Positions 1 through 7,355 are shown, numbered from the stretch's first letter. The stretch: 10,385 bases of DNA from Endomicrobium sp. (GCA_031264895.1 JAISDI010000050.1:1-10385), one strand, 5' to 3'. Notes: generated from the sequence alone by a model not told the origin. Made by a program: numbers and translations.

Positions 1-57
1 AGAAAAAAAAGACTGGGAATTTATGGGGGAGCTAAAAGGTTGAAGTCAGGTTCTACA

Positions 58-110
58 TTGGGAATTCACGAAGTTTTAGAAAAGAGACAACGTTAAGCTG
101 TTTTGCTATA
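58..110 (+). repeat. Dispersed intergenic repeat, module 1, copy 1
   Basis: Positions 61-110 match 6007-6056 at 47 of 50 bases in the same orientation; the three differences are single substitutions. The shared core includes aagttttagaaaagagacaa and ends in ttttgctata. It is non-coding in both places. In this copy it runs straight into module 2 at position 110, whereas at 6056 it stops eight bases before the end of the ATPase gene. That difference shows the modules are independent units. No transposase or target duplication is visible. Confidence 0.85.
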
Positions 111-132
111 AATACAAATCAGTGGGTTGATG
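110..132 (-). repeat. Dispersed intergenic repeat, module 2, inverted copy
   Basis: These 23 bases (beginning aaatacaaatcagtgggttg) are an exact reverse complement of 9782-9804. The second half of the motif, actgatttgtatt, also starts the repeat unit at 9708. The match joins the left edge of the window to the repeat cluster at the right edge, and it lies directly against module 1. Confidence 0.85.
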
Positions 133-177
133 TCAGGCATGTGTTGGGTTGAAAAGAATTATTGAAACAAGAAATGT

Positions 178-242
178 AAAAAAAATCTGCCGGACACATC
201 TCATGCTATGAGAGGACAGTGCAAGCGGCCGGCATGGCCGGC
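178..242 (-). terminator. Probable intrinsic terminator of the autotransporter gene
   Basis: Read on the minus strand, about 50 bases after the autotransporter stop, the DNA forms a nested stem. The outer arms TGCCGG (229-234) and CCGGCA (188-193) enclose a perfect inner hairpin TCTCAT / ATGAGA (208-213 with 199-204). It is followed by eight consecutive T residues (178-185 as A on the plus strand). A competing hairpin, GCCGGC-CAT-GCCGGC (228-242), shares the left outer arm, so the two folds exclude each other. The T tract and position support termination; the exact fold is inferred. Confidence 0.6.
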
Positions 243-286
243 GATTTATGGCTGAACAAATATTTTTATGTTTGAAGTGTGTCGGG

Positions 287-3200
287 CTAATTCAAAATTT
301 TATATCTTAAACCTAAATTTGCGTATATGTTGTCATAGCCGTCGGCAGTCGCATAACCGCCGTGCGCGTAAACGTAGAACTGTTCGTGTACGGTAATTTC
401 TATTCCGCCGCCGGCATTTATTATTGTGTCGCCCTGTTTTGAACCTTTTACTTTCATTTTTCCGTCCGCCTGAATAAATTCCGTTTCTATTTCATTTTGA
501 GCGCCCGTTATCGCATAACCTATTGCGGCATTTATATACCATGTAACTTTTTCGTGATCGCCGTTAATGCTTATTCCCGCAAGAGCGTCCGAATAAAAAT
601 AATTTTGCGAAGCTATTTTCAAACCAAAATCGGCTTTTTCTTCTTCTATTTTATCGTTCATGGCGGCTGCTGCACCGAGTTCCGCAAAAGGTTTAAAACC
701 GATAGCATTGCTTAAACCGATATTGTAACCGGCTTGTACATTTAAAGACGCATTGTATCCGGAAAATTTGCCTTCGGCCTTATTATTGTTATTTAATTTT
801 TTGATAAGCCTTTCAGTTTCATAAGATTGATACCCTAAAGCGAAAATGCCTTTGAGTTCAAGAGATTCATCTATCAATGCTCCATAAACGCCAGCGCCTA
901 TATCACTGATCACGGCGCTTTCGTCGGCTTGCTTTATATCATGATTTTGATAGCCGACCATTAAACCGCCTATTATGCCTTCATCATTTTTCAAATCCCA
1001 GCCTGCCTGTATTCCAAAGTTTATATCTTCAAAATCGTCGGACGCATATTCGTCCTTTTTAAATTTTACCAAAGACCCTGAAGCTTGTACCCACGAGTTT
1101 TCATCAGATATGTCTTTATTTCTCATCTGGCCAAACGCATTGCGTTTTTGATTATTGACCGTTGCGACTTTCAACAAATCGGCATAAAAAGATCCGGAAA
1201 GCGTTTCCATAGCTTTTTTTGTGTCGTCAACATTCATAGCGTCCATCGGAGAAATGACATTTTTCCACAAACCGTTGTCAGCCGCATAGACCGTATCGTA
1301 AACGGCATCGATCAAATTTGCGGTTTCATTTTGATTATAGTTCAGTCCGGCTATTTCATTATAAGATAAACTTTCCATATAAAGATCAATATTCCCGCCG
1401 GATTTAGTGATTTCCCAGTTTATTCTTGAACCGTAAGAACCGCTTGAAGAGGAAAAATCGCCGTTTATTACGGAAGCGTCTAGTATTGTGAAATTGCCAA
1501 TGCCTTTATTTAAATTTCCGCCCAGATACAGTTTGCTCGACTGCGAACTTAAATTTACCGTGTTTGCGGTTATTTTATCGGCAGTACCGTTTGGCAAATT
1601 AACGCCTATGCTTAAATTTCCGTACATGTTTAATGTGTCGGCGTGAAATGAGTTTGTTTCTTCGGTAGATAAATCGCCGCCCGCCGCAATTTCAAGAGTA
1701 CTGTTTATATTGACCGAACTGTTTCTTCCGGCATGAAACTTGTTGCCGTTTTTTATTGCCAGATCGGTTAAGGTCAAAGATGCAAAATCATTTAAAACAA
1801 GGCCGCCGGCGCGAATGTCTAAATCAAAATCAAAAGTATTATTTCCGCCGAGGATCCAATCTTTATTTCCGGATTTCGATATCGTGATATTTGAATCGCC
1901 CGACGCATAAGATATGCCGCCGTTGATCAAAATATTATGGTTTTGAGCGTTTAAATAAAGTTCCGAATTGTCCTCAAGGTATATGTCGTTTGCAGACGAA
2001 CCAGCGGTATTTGAAATAAAATTGATTTCCGATGAAATTGCGTCGAGAACAAGTTCGCCGTTAGAAGCGACATAAACCGCTCCGCCTTTTTCCGCAGCCG
2101 CATTATTTGAAAACGTTCCGCCGTTTACAATAACTTTTCCGCCGGCATCAACATAAACCGCTCCGCCGTTGCGGGCAGCATTGTTTGTAAATGAGACATT
2201 GTTAAAACGAGTTTCAAAATTCTTTATTAAACTATATCCGGAATCTTTTACATAAACCGCCCCGCCGGAAGTCTGCGCAATATTGGAACTAAAACTGACA
2301 TTTTCAAAAACCGTATCGCTTTTGTCGATATAGACTGCGCCGCCGTTTAGTTCCGCCTGATTTTGCGTAAAAAAGACATTGGAAAACGATGCCGTTGAAG
2401 AGTCCAAATATATCGCGCCGCCGGAAGTTTGCGCGGTATTGTTTCTAAAACCGCCTGCGTATATCCATGCCTTTCCATTTTGAAAGTAAAAAGCGCCTCC
2501 GTTATCGGCATTATTACTTGCGGCATATGCCGAATCAAAATAAATTTCAGAACCTTCGCTAAAAACCGCACCTCCGGAAACAGCCGCCGAGTTGTTTATA
2601 AATTCAACATTATTTATATATGTGTCCGCACTTTCAGTCACATACAAAGCTCCGCCGGACTGCGCCGCTTCATTGTATAAAAAAGAACTGTCTTGCACGG
2701 TATTATTCCACGATTTATCAAAATAAAATCCGGCTCCGTTATCGGCCTTATTGTCTGACACGGAAACATTTTTAAAAATGCCCGAAGAAGACGAAAGCAA
2801 AAATACCGCTCCGCCGTTTGTCGCGCTGTTTGCGGTAAAAGTGCTGTTTGTTATTGAAAAAGTACCTGAATTTACGACGAATATGCCAGCGCCCGAAGTT
2901 TGCGCGGTATTGCTTGCAAAGTAAATTTCGTCGATTATAAAAGCAGAACTCGAAAAACTAAAAGCTCCGCCGAAATCAGCCGAATTGTTTGTTACAGTTC
3001 CTTTTATTATGGTAAAAGAACTGTTATCGGCAAACAAAAAACCGCCATATCCCGAGGCGGTATTGCTGTCGGCAAATATTGCGCTGAGCTGCCCTGTTGA
3101 ATTTTCAATAAAAAATGCGCCTCCGTTTGAAAGCGCTTTATTGAAAGAAAAAGTACTGGCGGCAATATCAAAAACCGTGTCGCTCGAATAAAACACTCCG

Positions 3201-3619
3201 CCGCTTAAAGCGGTATTTGAAGTAAAAGTAACGGAAGTTATCGAAACGTAAGAAGACGTACTCATGTTAATGACTGCGCCGGAAGAAAATTCATTGTAAA
3301 AAGAAGTAAAAGTCGAAGAGGAAAAAAATCCCGAAAAAGATAATGACGAAGCCGCAAATTCAAACCCTTTATACAGACTATTTCCGGATATGGTAACGGG
3401 GGTTATGGTTGAAAATTGTATATTTATGTTCTTGCCGGAAAACGAACCCAAATCATTAAAAAAAGAAAAAGAATTCGGCAGCGTAATTTCCTGCGAGGCA
3501 GAAGCGTTTATTGCATTCCTCAATTCATTTTCATTGGTAACAACGGAAGCGGCATACGATAGACCCGTAAAAGCGATAAAAACAAAAAGCGATCCGAAAA
3601 ATTTCTTAAAATACGCCAT
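287..3619 (-). CDS. Pmp-like autotransporter adhesin (type V secretion)
   Basis: Predicted surface protein of 1110 residues that carries its own outer-membrane translocator. The chosen start is the ATG at 3619, with GGAGG four bases upstream; it opens a classic signal peptide (basic MAYFKKFF, hydrophobic core, SYAA near residue 24). An in-frame start 41 codons further up would bury that signal peptide. Residues about 130-545 hold some sixteen repeats of the form [ST]FxxNxAxxxGGA[VIF][YF], the FxxN and GGA motifs of chlamydial Pmp proteins, predicting a parallel beta-helix. Residues about 546-740 are a more degenerate beta-rich stalk. Residues about 783-830 (AMETLSGSFYADLLKVAT) look like the helical linker, and about 841-1110 form a barrel of the usual ~270 residues. 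The final residue is Asn after RYKIL, not the aromatic typical of barrels. Adhesion is inferred from the family; the ligand is unknown. No clear promoter was found between it and nadA, so readthrough from nadA is possible. Confidence 0.9.
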   Translation of the reverse strand: MAYFKKFFGSLFVFIAFTGLSYAASVVTNENELRNAINASASQEITLPNSFSFFNDLGSFSGKNINIQFSTITPVTISGNSLYKGFEFAASSLSFSGFFSSSTFTSFYNEFSSGAVINMSTSSYVSITSVTFTSNTALSGGVFYSSDTVFDIAASTFSFNKALSNGGAFFIENSTGQLSAIFADSNTASGYGGFLFADNSSFTIIKGTVTNNSADFGGAFSFSSSAFIIDEIYFASNTAQTSGAGIFVVNSGTFSITNSTFTANSATNGGAVFLLSSSSGIFKNVSVSDNKADNGAGFYFDKSWNNTVQDSSFLYNEAAQSGGALYVTESADTYINNVEFINNSAAVSGGAVFSEGSEIYFDSAYAASNNADNGGAFYFQNGKAWIYAGGFRNNTAQTSGGAIYLDSSTASFSNVFFTQNQAELNGGAVYIDKSDTVFENVSFSSNIAQTSGGAVYVKDSGYSLIKNFETRFNNVSFTNNAARNGGAVYVDAGGKVIVNGGTFSNNAAAEKGGAVYVASNGELVLDAISSEINFISNTAGSSANDIYLEDNSELYLNAQNHNILINGGISYASGDSNITISKSGNKDWILGGNNTFDFDLDIRAGGLVLNDFASLTLTDLAIKNGNKFHAGRNSSVNINSTLEIAAGGDLSTEETNSFHADTLNMYGNLSIGVNLPNGTADKITANTVNLSSQSSKLYLGGNLNKGIGNFTILDASVINGDFSSSSGSYGSRINWEITKSGGNIDLYMESLSYNEIAGLNYNQNETANLIDAVYDTVYAADNGLWKNVISPMDAMNVDDTKKAMETLSGSFYADLLKVATVNNQKRNAFGQMRNKDISDENSWVQASGSLVKFKKDEYASDDFEDINFGIQAGWDLKNDEGIIGGLMVGYQNHDIKQADESAVISDIGAGVYGALIDESLELKGIFALGYQSYETERLIKKLNNNNKAEGKFSGYNASLNVQAGYNIGLSNAIGFKPFAELGAAAAMNDKIEEEKADFGLKIASQNYFYSDALAGISINGDHEKVTWYINAAIGYAITGAQNEIETEFIQADGKMKVKGSKQGDTIINAGGGIEITVHEQFYVYAHGGYATADGYDNIYANLGLRYKILN

Positions 3620-3745
3620 AATGCCTCCGAGTGCAATATTTTTTAATGTATATTTTATGGTTGGTTTTTTCTCTAAAAACCTAAACAATTTAAAAAAAGA
3701 TAATTTTTTAATTTGTCTCTTTTCTATTTGCCGTTTTATCAATTT

Positions 3746-4666
3746 TCAGGCATCAACTTCAAGCATACGCTTTATCGGCGCATAAGCTTTTTCCCTTATT
3801 TCTTCCACAACGGTAACGACATTTTTCATATTAGTTAAAACGTCGACAACTTTGGCCAAAGTGATTTTTTTCATATTGGGGCACACTGCCGCTGACGAAA
3901 CCGGATAAAAATTTTTGTCCGGATTTTCTTTTTTTAATTTATATAGAATGCCGCTTTCCGTACCTATGATAAATTCTTTTTTTGAACTTTGCGGAACGCG
4001 CTTACACATTCCGCCGGTAGATAAAGCAAAATCCGCCAGTTCCACGACTTCAGGGCGGCATTCCGGGTGAACCAAAACTTCCGCTTCGGGATGTTCGTTT
4101 TTGGCTTTTAAAACCATTTCGGGCAGCATATTATTGTGTGTCGGGCAGAACCCGTTCCATATTTGCATTTTTCTGCCGGACATTTTCTGTACGTAAGAAC
4201 CCAGATTTCTGTCCGGAACAAAAATAATGTCCGCGTCTTTTGTTTCGCCGTCAATACTTTTTAAAACGTTTACGGCATTCGAAGAAGTGCAGCATATATC
4301 GCATTCGGCTTTAACGGCTGCGGAAGTATTTACGTATGCGACAACTACGGGATTTTTATATTTCTTTTTGAATTCTTTCAGCTGTCCGGCGGTAATCATG
4401 TCTGCCATCGGGCAGCCCGCATAAACGTCAGGGATAAGAACCTTTTTTTGCGGACTGAGTATAGACGCGGTTTCAGCCATAAAATGAACACCGCAAAAAA
4501 CTATAATATCGGCCTTTGTTTCGGCGGCTTTTCTGCTTAAGTCAAGCGAATCGCCGACAAAATCTGCTATATCCTGTATTTCAGGCAGTTGGTATATGTG
4601 CGCCAAAATTACGGCGTTTTTTTCTTCTTTGAGTTTGTTTAATCTTTCAGAAATTTCTTTGTTCAT
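3746..4666 (-). CDS. nadA: Quinolinate synthase NadA
   Basis: Condenses iminoaspartate with dihydroxyacetone phosphate to quinolinate, the de novo entry to NAD, using a [4Fe-4S] cluster in the cytoplasm. The 306-residue protein matches the family's usual length and triplicated fold. The three cluster cysteines are visible: Cys85 in DVYAGCPMADM, Cys174 in WNGFCPTHNNM and Cys262 in AAVCPNMKKITL. Other family signatures are AHIYQLPEIQDIADFVGDS near the N-terminus, VHPECRPEV around 199-207, and STGGM at 216-220. The ATG at 4666 has AGAGG six bases upstream. The partners nadB and nadC are not in this window. It begins 109 bases after thiM ends and has its own promoter candidate, so it need not depend on thiM transcription. 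Identification is firm. Confidence 0.97.
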   Translation of the reverse strand: MNKEISERLNKLKEEKNAVILAHIYQLPEIQDIADFVGDSLDLSRKAAETKADIIVFCGVHFMAETASILSPQKKVLIPDVYAGCPMADMITAGQLKEFKKKYKNPVVVAYVNTSAAVKAECDICCTSSNAVNVLKSIDGETKDADIIFVPDRNLGSYVQKMSGRKMQIWNGFCPTHNNMLPEMVLKAKNEHPEAEVLVHPECRPEVVELADFALSTGGMCKRVPQSSKKEFIIGTESGILYKLKKENPDKNFYPVSSAAVCPNMKKITLAKVVDVLTNMKNVVTVVEEIREKAYAPIKRMLEVDA

Positions 4667-4704
4667 ATTAAGCCTCTATGCACAGCCTGCATCCGGCAAA
4701 ATAT

Positions 4705-4732
4705 ACTATATAATAGTGTATTTTCTTGGCAA
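4705..4732 (-). promoter_or_regulatory. Candidate nadA promoter with dyad over the -10
   Basis: On the minus strand TTGCCA (4727-4732) and TATAGT (4705-4710) are 16 bases apart and end about 40 bases before nadA. An alternative -10, TATTAT, overlaps it. The -10 sits in an imperfect dyad, tatactat / atagtgta with one mismatch (about 4702-4720). The -35 lies in one arm of a second inverted repeat, ggcaaa (4728-4733) with tttgcc (4745-4750). Either could be an operator, but neither matches a regulator site I can name with confidence. Confidence 0.5.
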
Positions 4733-4775
4733 AACAAGTTTTAATTTGCCGCGCGCAAGCACCGCAAGCGCCCCG

Positions 4776-5567
4776 TTATATTTTTTCTATTTTTTTCATT
4801 TTGTTTATAGATATGTCGCTGAGCGTGCTGATTTTATCGAAAAGTTTATTTTTGAAAGTTCCCGGCCCTTCGGAAGTTTTGTCGGCATTTTCTGCGGCTA
4901 TTTCAAAACATACCAGCGCCGCCGCTGACGCAAAAAGATAGTCTTTTTCAACTGCGCAAAACGTACCGATCACCGAGCCGGCCATACAGCCCGTGCCCAC
5001 GACTTTTGACATCATCGGCGTACCGTTTTTTATCAAAAAAGTATTTTCTCCGTTTGTACATATATCTTCTTTTCCGGTTACTACGACCACACATTCTCTT
5101 TCATTGGCAAAGTTCTTTGCAATTTCGATCATATTTCCGGAAACGTGTCCGCTGTCAACGCCTTTCGTTGTAACACTGATCCCGGCGGCAGCCGCAACTT
5201 CTGAAGAATTGCCCTTTATAACGTCAATTTTATATTTCAAAAGTTCTTTGACCATATCGTTTCTAAACTTTGTAGCTCCTACGCCAACCGCATCCAAAAC
5301 TACGGGTATGCCTTTTTTGTTTGCCGTGCTTACGGCCAGTTTCATGGCGTCTATGGTAAAAGTGTTTAAAGTACCTATGTTTATTACTACCGCTGCGGAT
5401 ATAGAAGCCATATCTGCGGCTTCTTCTTTAGCGTGCGCCATGACCGGCGACCCGCCGAACACTTTGACAATATCGGCGCAATCCGAAACGGTTACCCAAT
5501 TTGTAATGTGGTGTATCAAAGGCGACTGCTTTCTTACTTTTTCCAGCGCTTCATAAATCTTGTCCAT
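4776..5567 (-). CDS. thiM: Hydroxyethylthiazole kinase ThiM
   Basis: Phosphorylates 4-methyl-5-(2-hydroxyethyl)thiazole with ATP, salvaging the thiazole half of thiamine. From the ATG at 5567 the protein has 263 residues, close to the usual ~265-270. Visible family motifs: PLIHHITNWVT (16-26), GGSPVMAHA (38-46), PVVLDAVGVGA (88-98), IKGNSSEVAA (117-126) and VVGTGCMAGS (189-198), with Cys194 at the active-site position. This start is preferred over in-frame ATGs 5 and 21 codons upstream because homology begins at MDKIYEALEKVR and a G5 run (5576-5580) lies eight bases before it. The extra upstream residues would fall inside the leader stem-loop. The usual partners thiE and thiD are absent here. 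No TPP riboswitch signature is visible in the ~100-base leader, which is unusual for a thiamine gene. Confidence 0.96.
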   Translation of the reverse strand: MDKIYEALEKVRKQSPLIHHITNWVTVSDCADIVKVFGGSPVMAHAKEEAADMASISAAVVINIGTLNTFTIDAMKLAVSTANKKGIPVVLDAVGVGATKFRNDMVKELLKYKIDVIKGNSSEVAAAAGISVTTKGVDSGHVSGNMIEIAKNFANERECVVVVTGKEDICTNGENTFLIKNGTPMMSKVVGTGCMAGSVIGTFCAVEKDYLFASAAALVCFEIAAENADKTSEGPGTFKNKLFDKISTLSDISINKMKKIEKI

Positions 5568-5629
5568 GACTGCTGCCCCCATTGAATAAAATAATATTTT
5601 GACGAAAATGTTTTTCCGGTAAGTAAACA

Positions 5630-5666
5630 TTTTAAGAACATAATTAAAAACTCAAAGTTCTTAAAA
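5630..5666 (-). promoter_or_regulatory. Stem-loop in the thiM 5' leader
   Basis: A perfect 10-bp inverted repeat, ttttaagaac (5630-5639) and gttcttaaaa (5657-5666), with a 17-base loop. It would start about five bases from the predicted 5' end of the thiM transcript. It has no following T tract, so it is not an intrinsic terminator. A stability element or regulatory leader is possible; the function is unknown. Confidence 0.6.
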
Positions 5667-5718
5667 ATAATGCCGCTATTATACCATTTTTTCAAATGTT
5701 TCTAAAATCCGGCATTAT
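5667..5718. promoter_or_regulatory. 9-bp dyad flanking the thiM promoter
   Basis: The perfect inverted arms ataatgccg (5667-5675) and cggcattat (5710-5718) are separated by 34 bases. One arm covers the predicted transcription start and the other lies just upstream of the -35, so the pair brackets the promoter. This looks like paired operator half-sites, but no regulator is encoded next to it and the motif is not one I recognise. Confidence 0.45.
5678..5706 (-). promoter_or_regulatory. thiM promoter (extended -10)
   Basis: On the minus strand, TATAAT (5678-5683) is preceded by TGG, an extended -10, and by TTTAGA (5701-5706) 17 bases upstream as a moderate -35. The predicted start is near 5671, giving a leader of about 100 bases to the thiM ATG. 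Confidence 0.75.
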
Positions 5719-5869
5719 GAGAATATGAAACATATAAAAGATGTTGAATGTGGTTTGTGGTCAGGGCAGGCTAATTTTGCAGATCGTGTATTAAAACGGC
5801 AACGGCATAAGGCAACGTGGATCACCTGTAACAGATTCAGGCAATGACGGCAACGACAACAACGACTAT

Positions 5870-5921
5870 CCCGTCAGAGGCCTTTGGCTAAAATTGTTCC
5901 CGTTAGAGTCTTCGACTAAAA
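5870..5921 (+). repeat. Tandem mini-hairpin repeat, two units
   Basis: Two units of about 23-24 bases begin at 5870 and 5899 (period 29). Both start cccgtYagag and end ctaaaa. Each contains a small hairpin with a 3-base loop: ggcc-ttt-ggct in the first and agtc-ttc-gact in the second. The stem bases differ between units but pairing is kept, including a C-G to T-A exchange. The stems are short, so this is suggestive only. Confidence 0.5.
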
Positions 5922-5963
5922 CTCGTCATTGCTGAGAAAAATCCCCCGTCCGCTCCGCGTCCA

Positions 5964-5997
5964 CCCCCTTTAAAAAAAAGGGGGAATTTTTGATTTT
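5964..5997 (+). terminator. Terminator-like hairpin on the plus strand
   Basis: A perfect 8-bp stem cccccttt / aaaggggg (5964-5971 with 5977-5984) with a five-A loop, followed by the T-rich run aatttttgatttttt. It has the form of an intrinsic terminator for plus-strand transcription, yet no plus-strand gene precedes it. On the minus strand no T tract follows, so it does not obviously end the ATPase transcript. It may be part of the surrounding repeat. Confidence 0.5.
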
Positions 5998-6006
5998 TTG
6001 AAAAGG

Positions 6007-6056
6007 GGAATTCCCGAAGTTTTAGAAAAGAGACAATGTTAAGCCGTTTTGCTATA
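6007..6056 (+). repeat. Dispersed intergenic repeat, module 1, copy 2
   Basis: 47 of 50 bases match 61-110 in the same orientation. It ends eight bases from the stop codon of the ATPase gene, so it forms the immediate 3' flank of that gene. Confidence 0.85.
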
Positions 6057-6064
6057 GGAACTTC

Positions 6065-7291
6065 TTATTCTTGTCCGGCAAGCCACTTTAGAACATTTTG
6101 TATCTTTATTCCGTTATACGAAGCGGTCTCGTAATCACGAGTCAGGATAAACTTCGGGTTATGGTCGGTAATTGCGTCCAAAGATGCAGCTTCCCGCGCA
6201 AAAGTATCCTTGCTGCGTATGGTTTCCGATACCTGATAATACTCAGTACCGTTTGCGCCTTCTGCGACAAAATCAATTTCTTTGCCGCCAACCTTTCCGA
6301 TATGGACATTATAGCCTCTGCGCAAAAGTTCTAAATAGACAACATTCTCCAATATCTTTCCGCTATCGGTCTTTTTGTCGCCCAACAGAAGATAACGCAA
6401 GCCCAAATCAACCAGATAATACTTGTTTTGGGTCTTTAAAAATTCCTTGCCCTTAACATCGTATCTGTTTGCTTTATAGAGAACAAAACTGTCGCAAAAA
6501 GCCTCTATGTAGCTTTCAACGGTCTTGTTATCTATCTTGCGTCCGCTTGAAGTCATAGCGTTTGCTATATTGTTTATAGACGTTTCTTTGCTGATGTTGT
6601 CTGCCATAAACTTTATAACGGATTCCAACCTGCTAATGTCGGATATGTTTTTGTTTTCAACAATATCTTTTAAGACAATCTTTTCATACAAATCATTTAA
6701 GTATTTGCGTAAAGCGGTTTTGTCCCAGCTGTCATAAGCGGGTGCGTTTCTAAAGCTCAAGGCATTTGGGAAAGAACTGTATGTTAAATAGTTATCATAC
6801 AAATCATCGTATCCGCCCTGACTTATCGGCGTTTCCCAAGCGGTCAGATATTCCTTAAATGATAAGGGAAACATCGGGATAGTAACATACTCGCGTTCTA
6901 TTTTGCTTGCAATGTCTTTTGACTGAACTTTTGAGTTAGAACCCGTTAAATAAACGTCTATATTGCCTTTAAGATAAAGGCTGTTCACAACTTGTCCGAA
7001 TTCCTCAACAACTTGTATCTCATCCAAAAACACATAGTTCTTCTTATCGGGAACAAGGTTTTTCGTTATGTGTTTATAAAGTTTATGGTAATCTTTCAGG
7101 GGCTCGTTATCTAAATCCTCAAGGTTTATGCTTTGGATTTGTTTTGCTTTGACGCCTTGCCGCTTTAACTCTTCCTGATACAACTCAAACATAGTAGATT
7201 TGCCGCAACGACGGACGCCGGTTACTATTTTGATTAGTTTTTTATCCTTAAAAGGCAACAACTTCTTTATATATTCAGGTCTTTCTATCAT
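6065..7291 (-). CDS. AAA-type ATP-binding protein with DUF4143 C-terminus
   Basis: 408-residue cytoplasmic ATPase of the AAA_14 / DUF4143 family; members are common, often multicopy, and of unknown role. Walker A is GVRRCGKST (25-33), Walker B is YVFLDEIQ (86-93), and a sensor-like YLTGSNS lies at 114-120. The DUF4143 half follows from about 200, with a winged-helix-like segment (225-275) and a PD-(D/E)XK-like region (E315, EIDFVAE 338-344). The final ExK is replaced by YYQVSE, so nuclease activity is doubtful. The ATG at 7291 (MIERPEYIKK) has G5 four bases upstream and matches the family's N-terminus; an in-frame TTG seven codons earlier overlaps the promoter and is rejected. It is monocistronic, with repeats on both sides and unrelated neighbours, which suggests an acquired gene. 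Confidence 0.9.
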   Translation of the reverse strand: MIERPEYIKKLLPFKDKKLIKIVTGVRRCGKSTMFELYQEELKRQGVKAKQIQSINLEDLDNEPLKDYHKLYKHITKNLVPDKKNYVFLDEIQVVEEFGQVVNSLYLKGNIDVYLTGSNSKVQSKDIASKIEREYVTIPMFPLSFKEYLTAWETPISQGGYDDLYDNYLTYSSFPNALSFRNAPAYDSWDKTALRKYLNDLYEKIVLKDIVENKNISDISRLESVIKFMADNISKETSINNIANAMTSSGRKIDNKTVESYIEAFCDSFVLYKANRYDVKGKEFLKTQNKYYLVDLGLRYLLLGDKKTDSGKILENVVYLELLRRGYNVHIGKVGGKEIDFVAEGANGTEYYQVSETIRSKDTFAREAASLDAITDHNPKFILTRDYETASYNGIKIQNVLKWLAGQE

Positions 7292-7311
7292 AGCGCCCCC
7301 TATTGCTTTCA

Positions 7312-7340
7312 ATTATATATTAAAAACTTGCTGTATACAA
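7312..7340 (-). promoter_or_regulatory. Candidate promoter of the ATPase gene
   Basis: On the minus strand TATAAT (7312-7317) lies 17 bases after TTGTAT (7335-7340), giving a very short leader of about 14 bases. A second pair, TTGGAT - 17 - TATACA with its -10 at 7332-7337, would give a leader of about 34 bases. I cannot choose between them; at least one is likely used. Confidence 0.5.
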
Positions 7341-7355
7341 GACTTTGGAGAGTGA

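Larger units (their letters stand above)
5719..6064. other. Gene-free stretch between thiM and the ATPase gene
   Basis: I see no convincing gene here. From left to right it holds a 40-codon open frame without a good ribosome site (5725-5847), a cag-rich segment around 5821-5866, two tandem mini-hairpins (5870-5921), a GC-rich segment, the terminator-like hairpin at 5964-5984, and the module 1 repeat at 6007-6056. The composition changes abruptly from AT-rich to GC-rich and back, as expected of an accumulation of repeats. Confidence 0.6.

Noticed and set aside
1985..3232. Multiple plus-strand open frames opposite the autotransporter repeats
   Set aside because: They are antisense shadows created by the biased codon use of the repeat protein, with no ribosome sites or protein family features.
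3620..3742. 41-codon N-terminal extension of the autotransporter
   Set aside because: It would place a basic, AT-derived tail before a perfect signal peptide; GGAGG next to the internal ATG at 3619 fixes the start.
5568..5666. TPP riboswitch upstream of thiM
   Set aside because: The leader lacks the CUGAGA and other conserved blocks of that riboswitch; only a simple stem-loop is present.
5725..5847. Plus-strand open frame of 40 residues starting MKHIKDVECG, divergent from thiM
   Set aside because: It has no usable ribosome site, its second half lies in a repeat-like segment, and the peptide resembles no family I know. It could be a gene remnant, but the sequence does not support a call.
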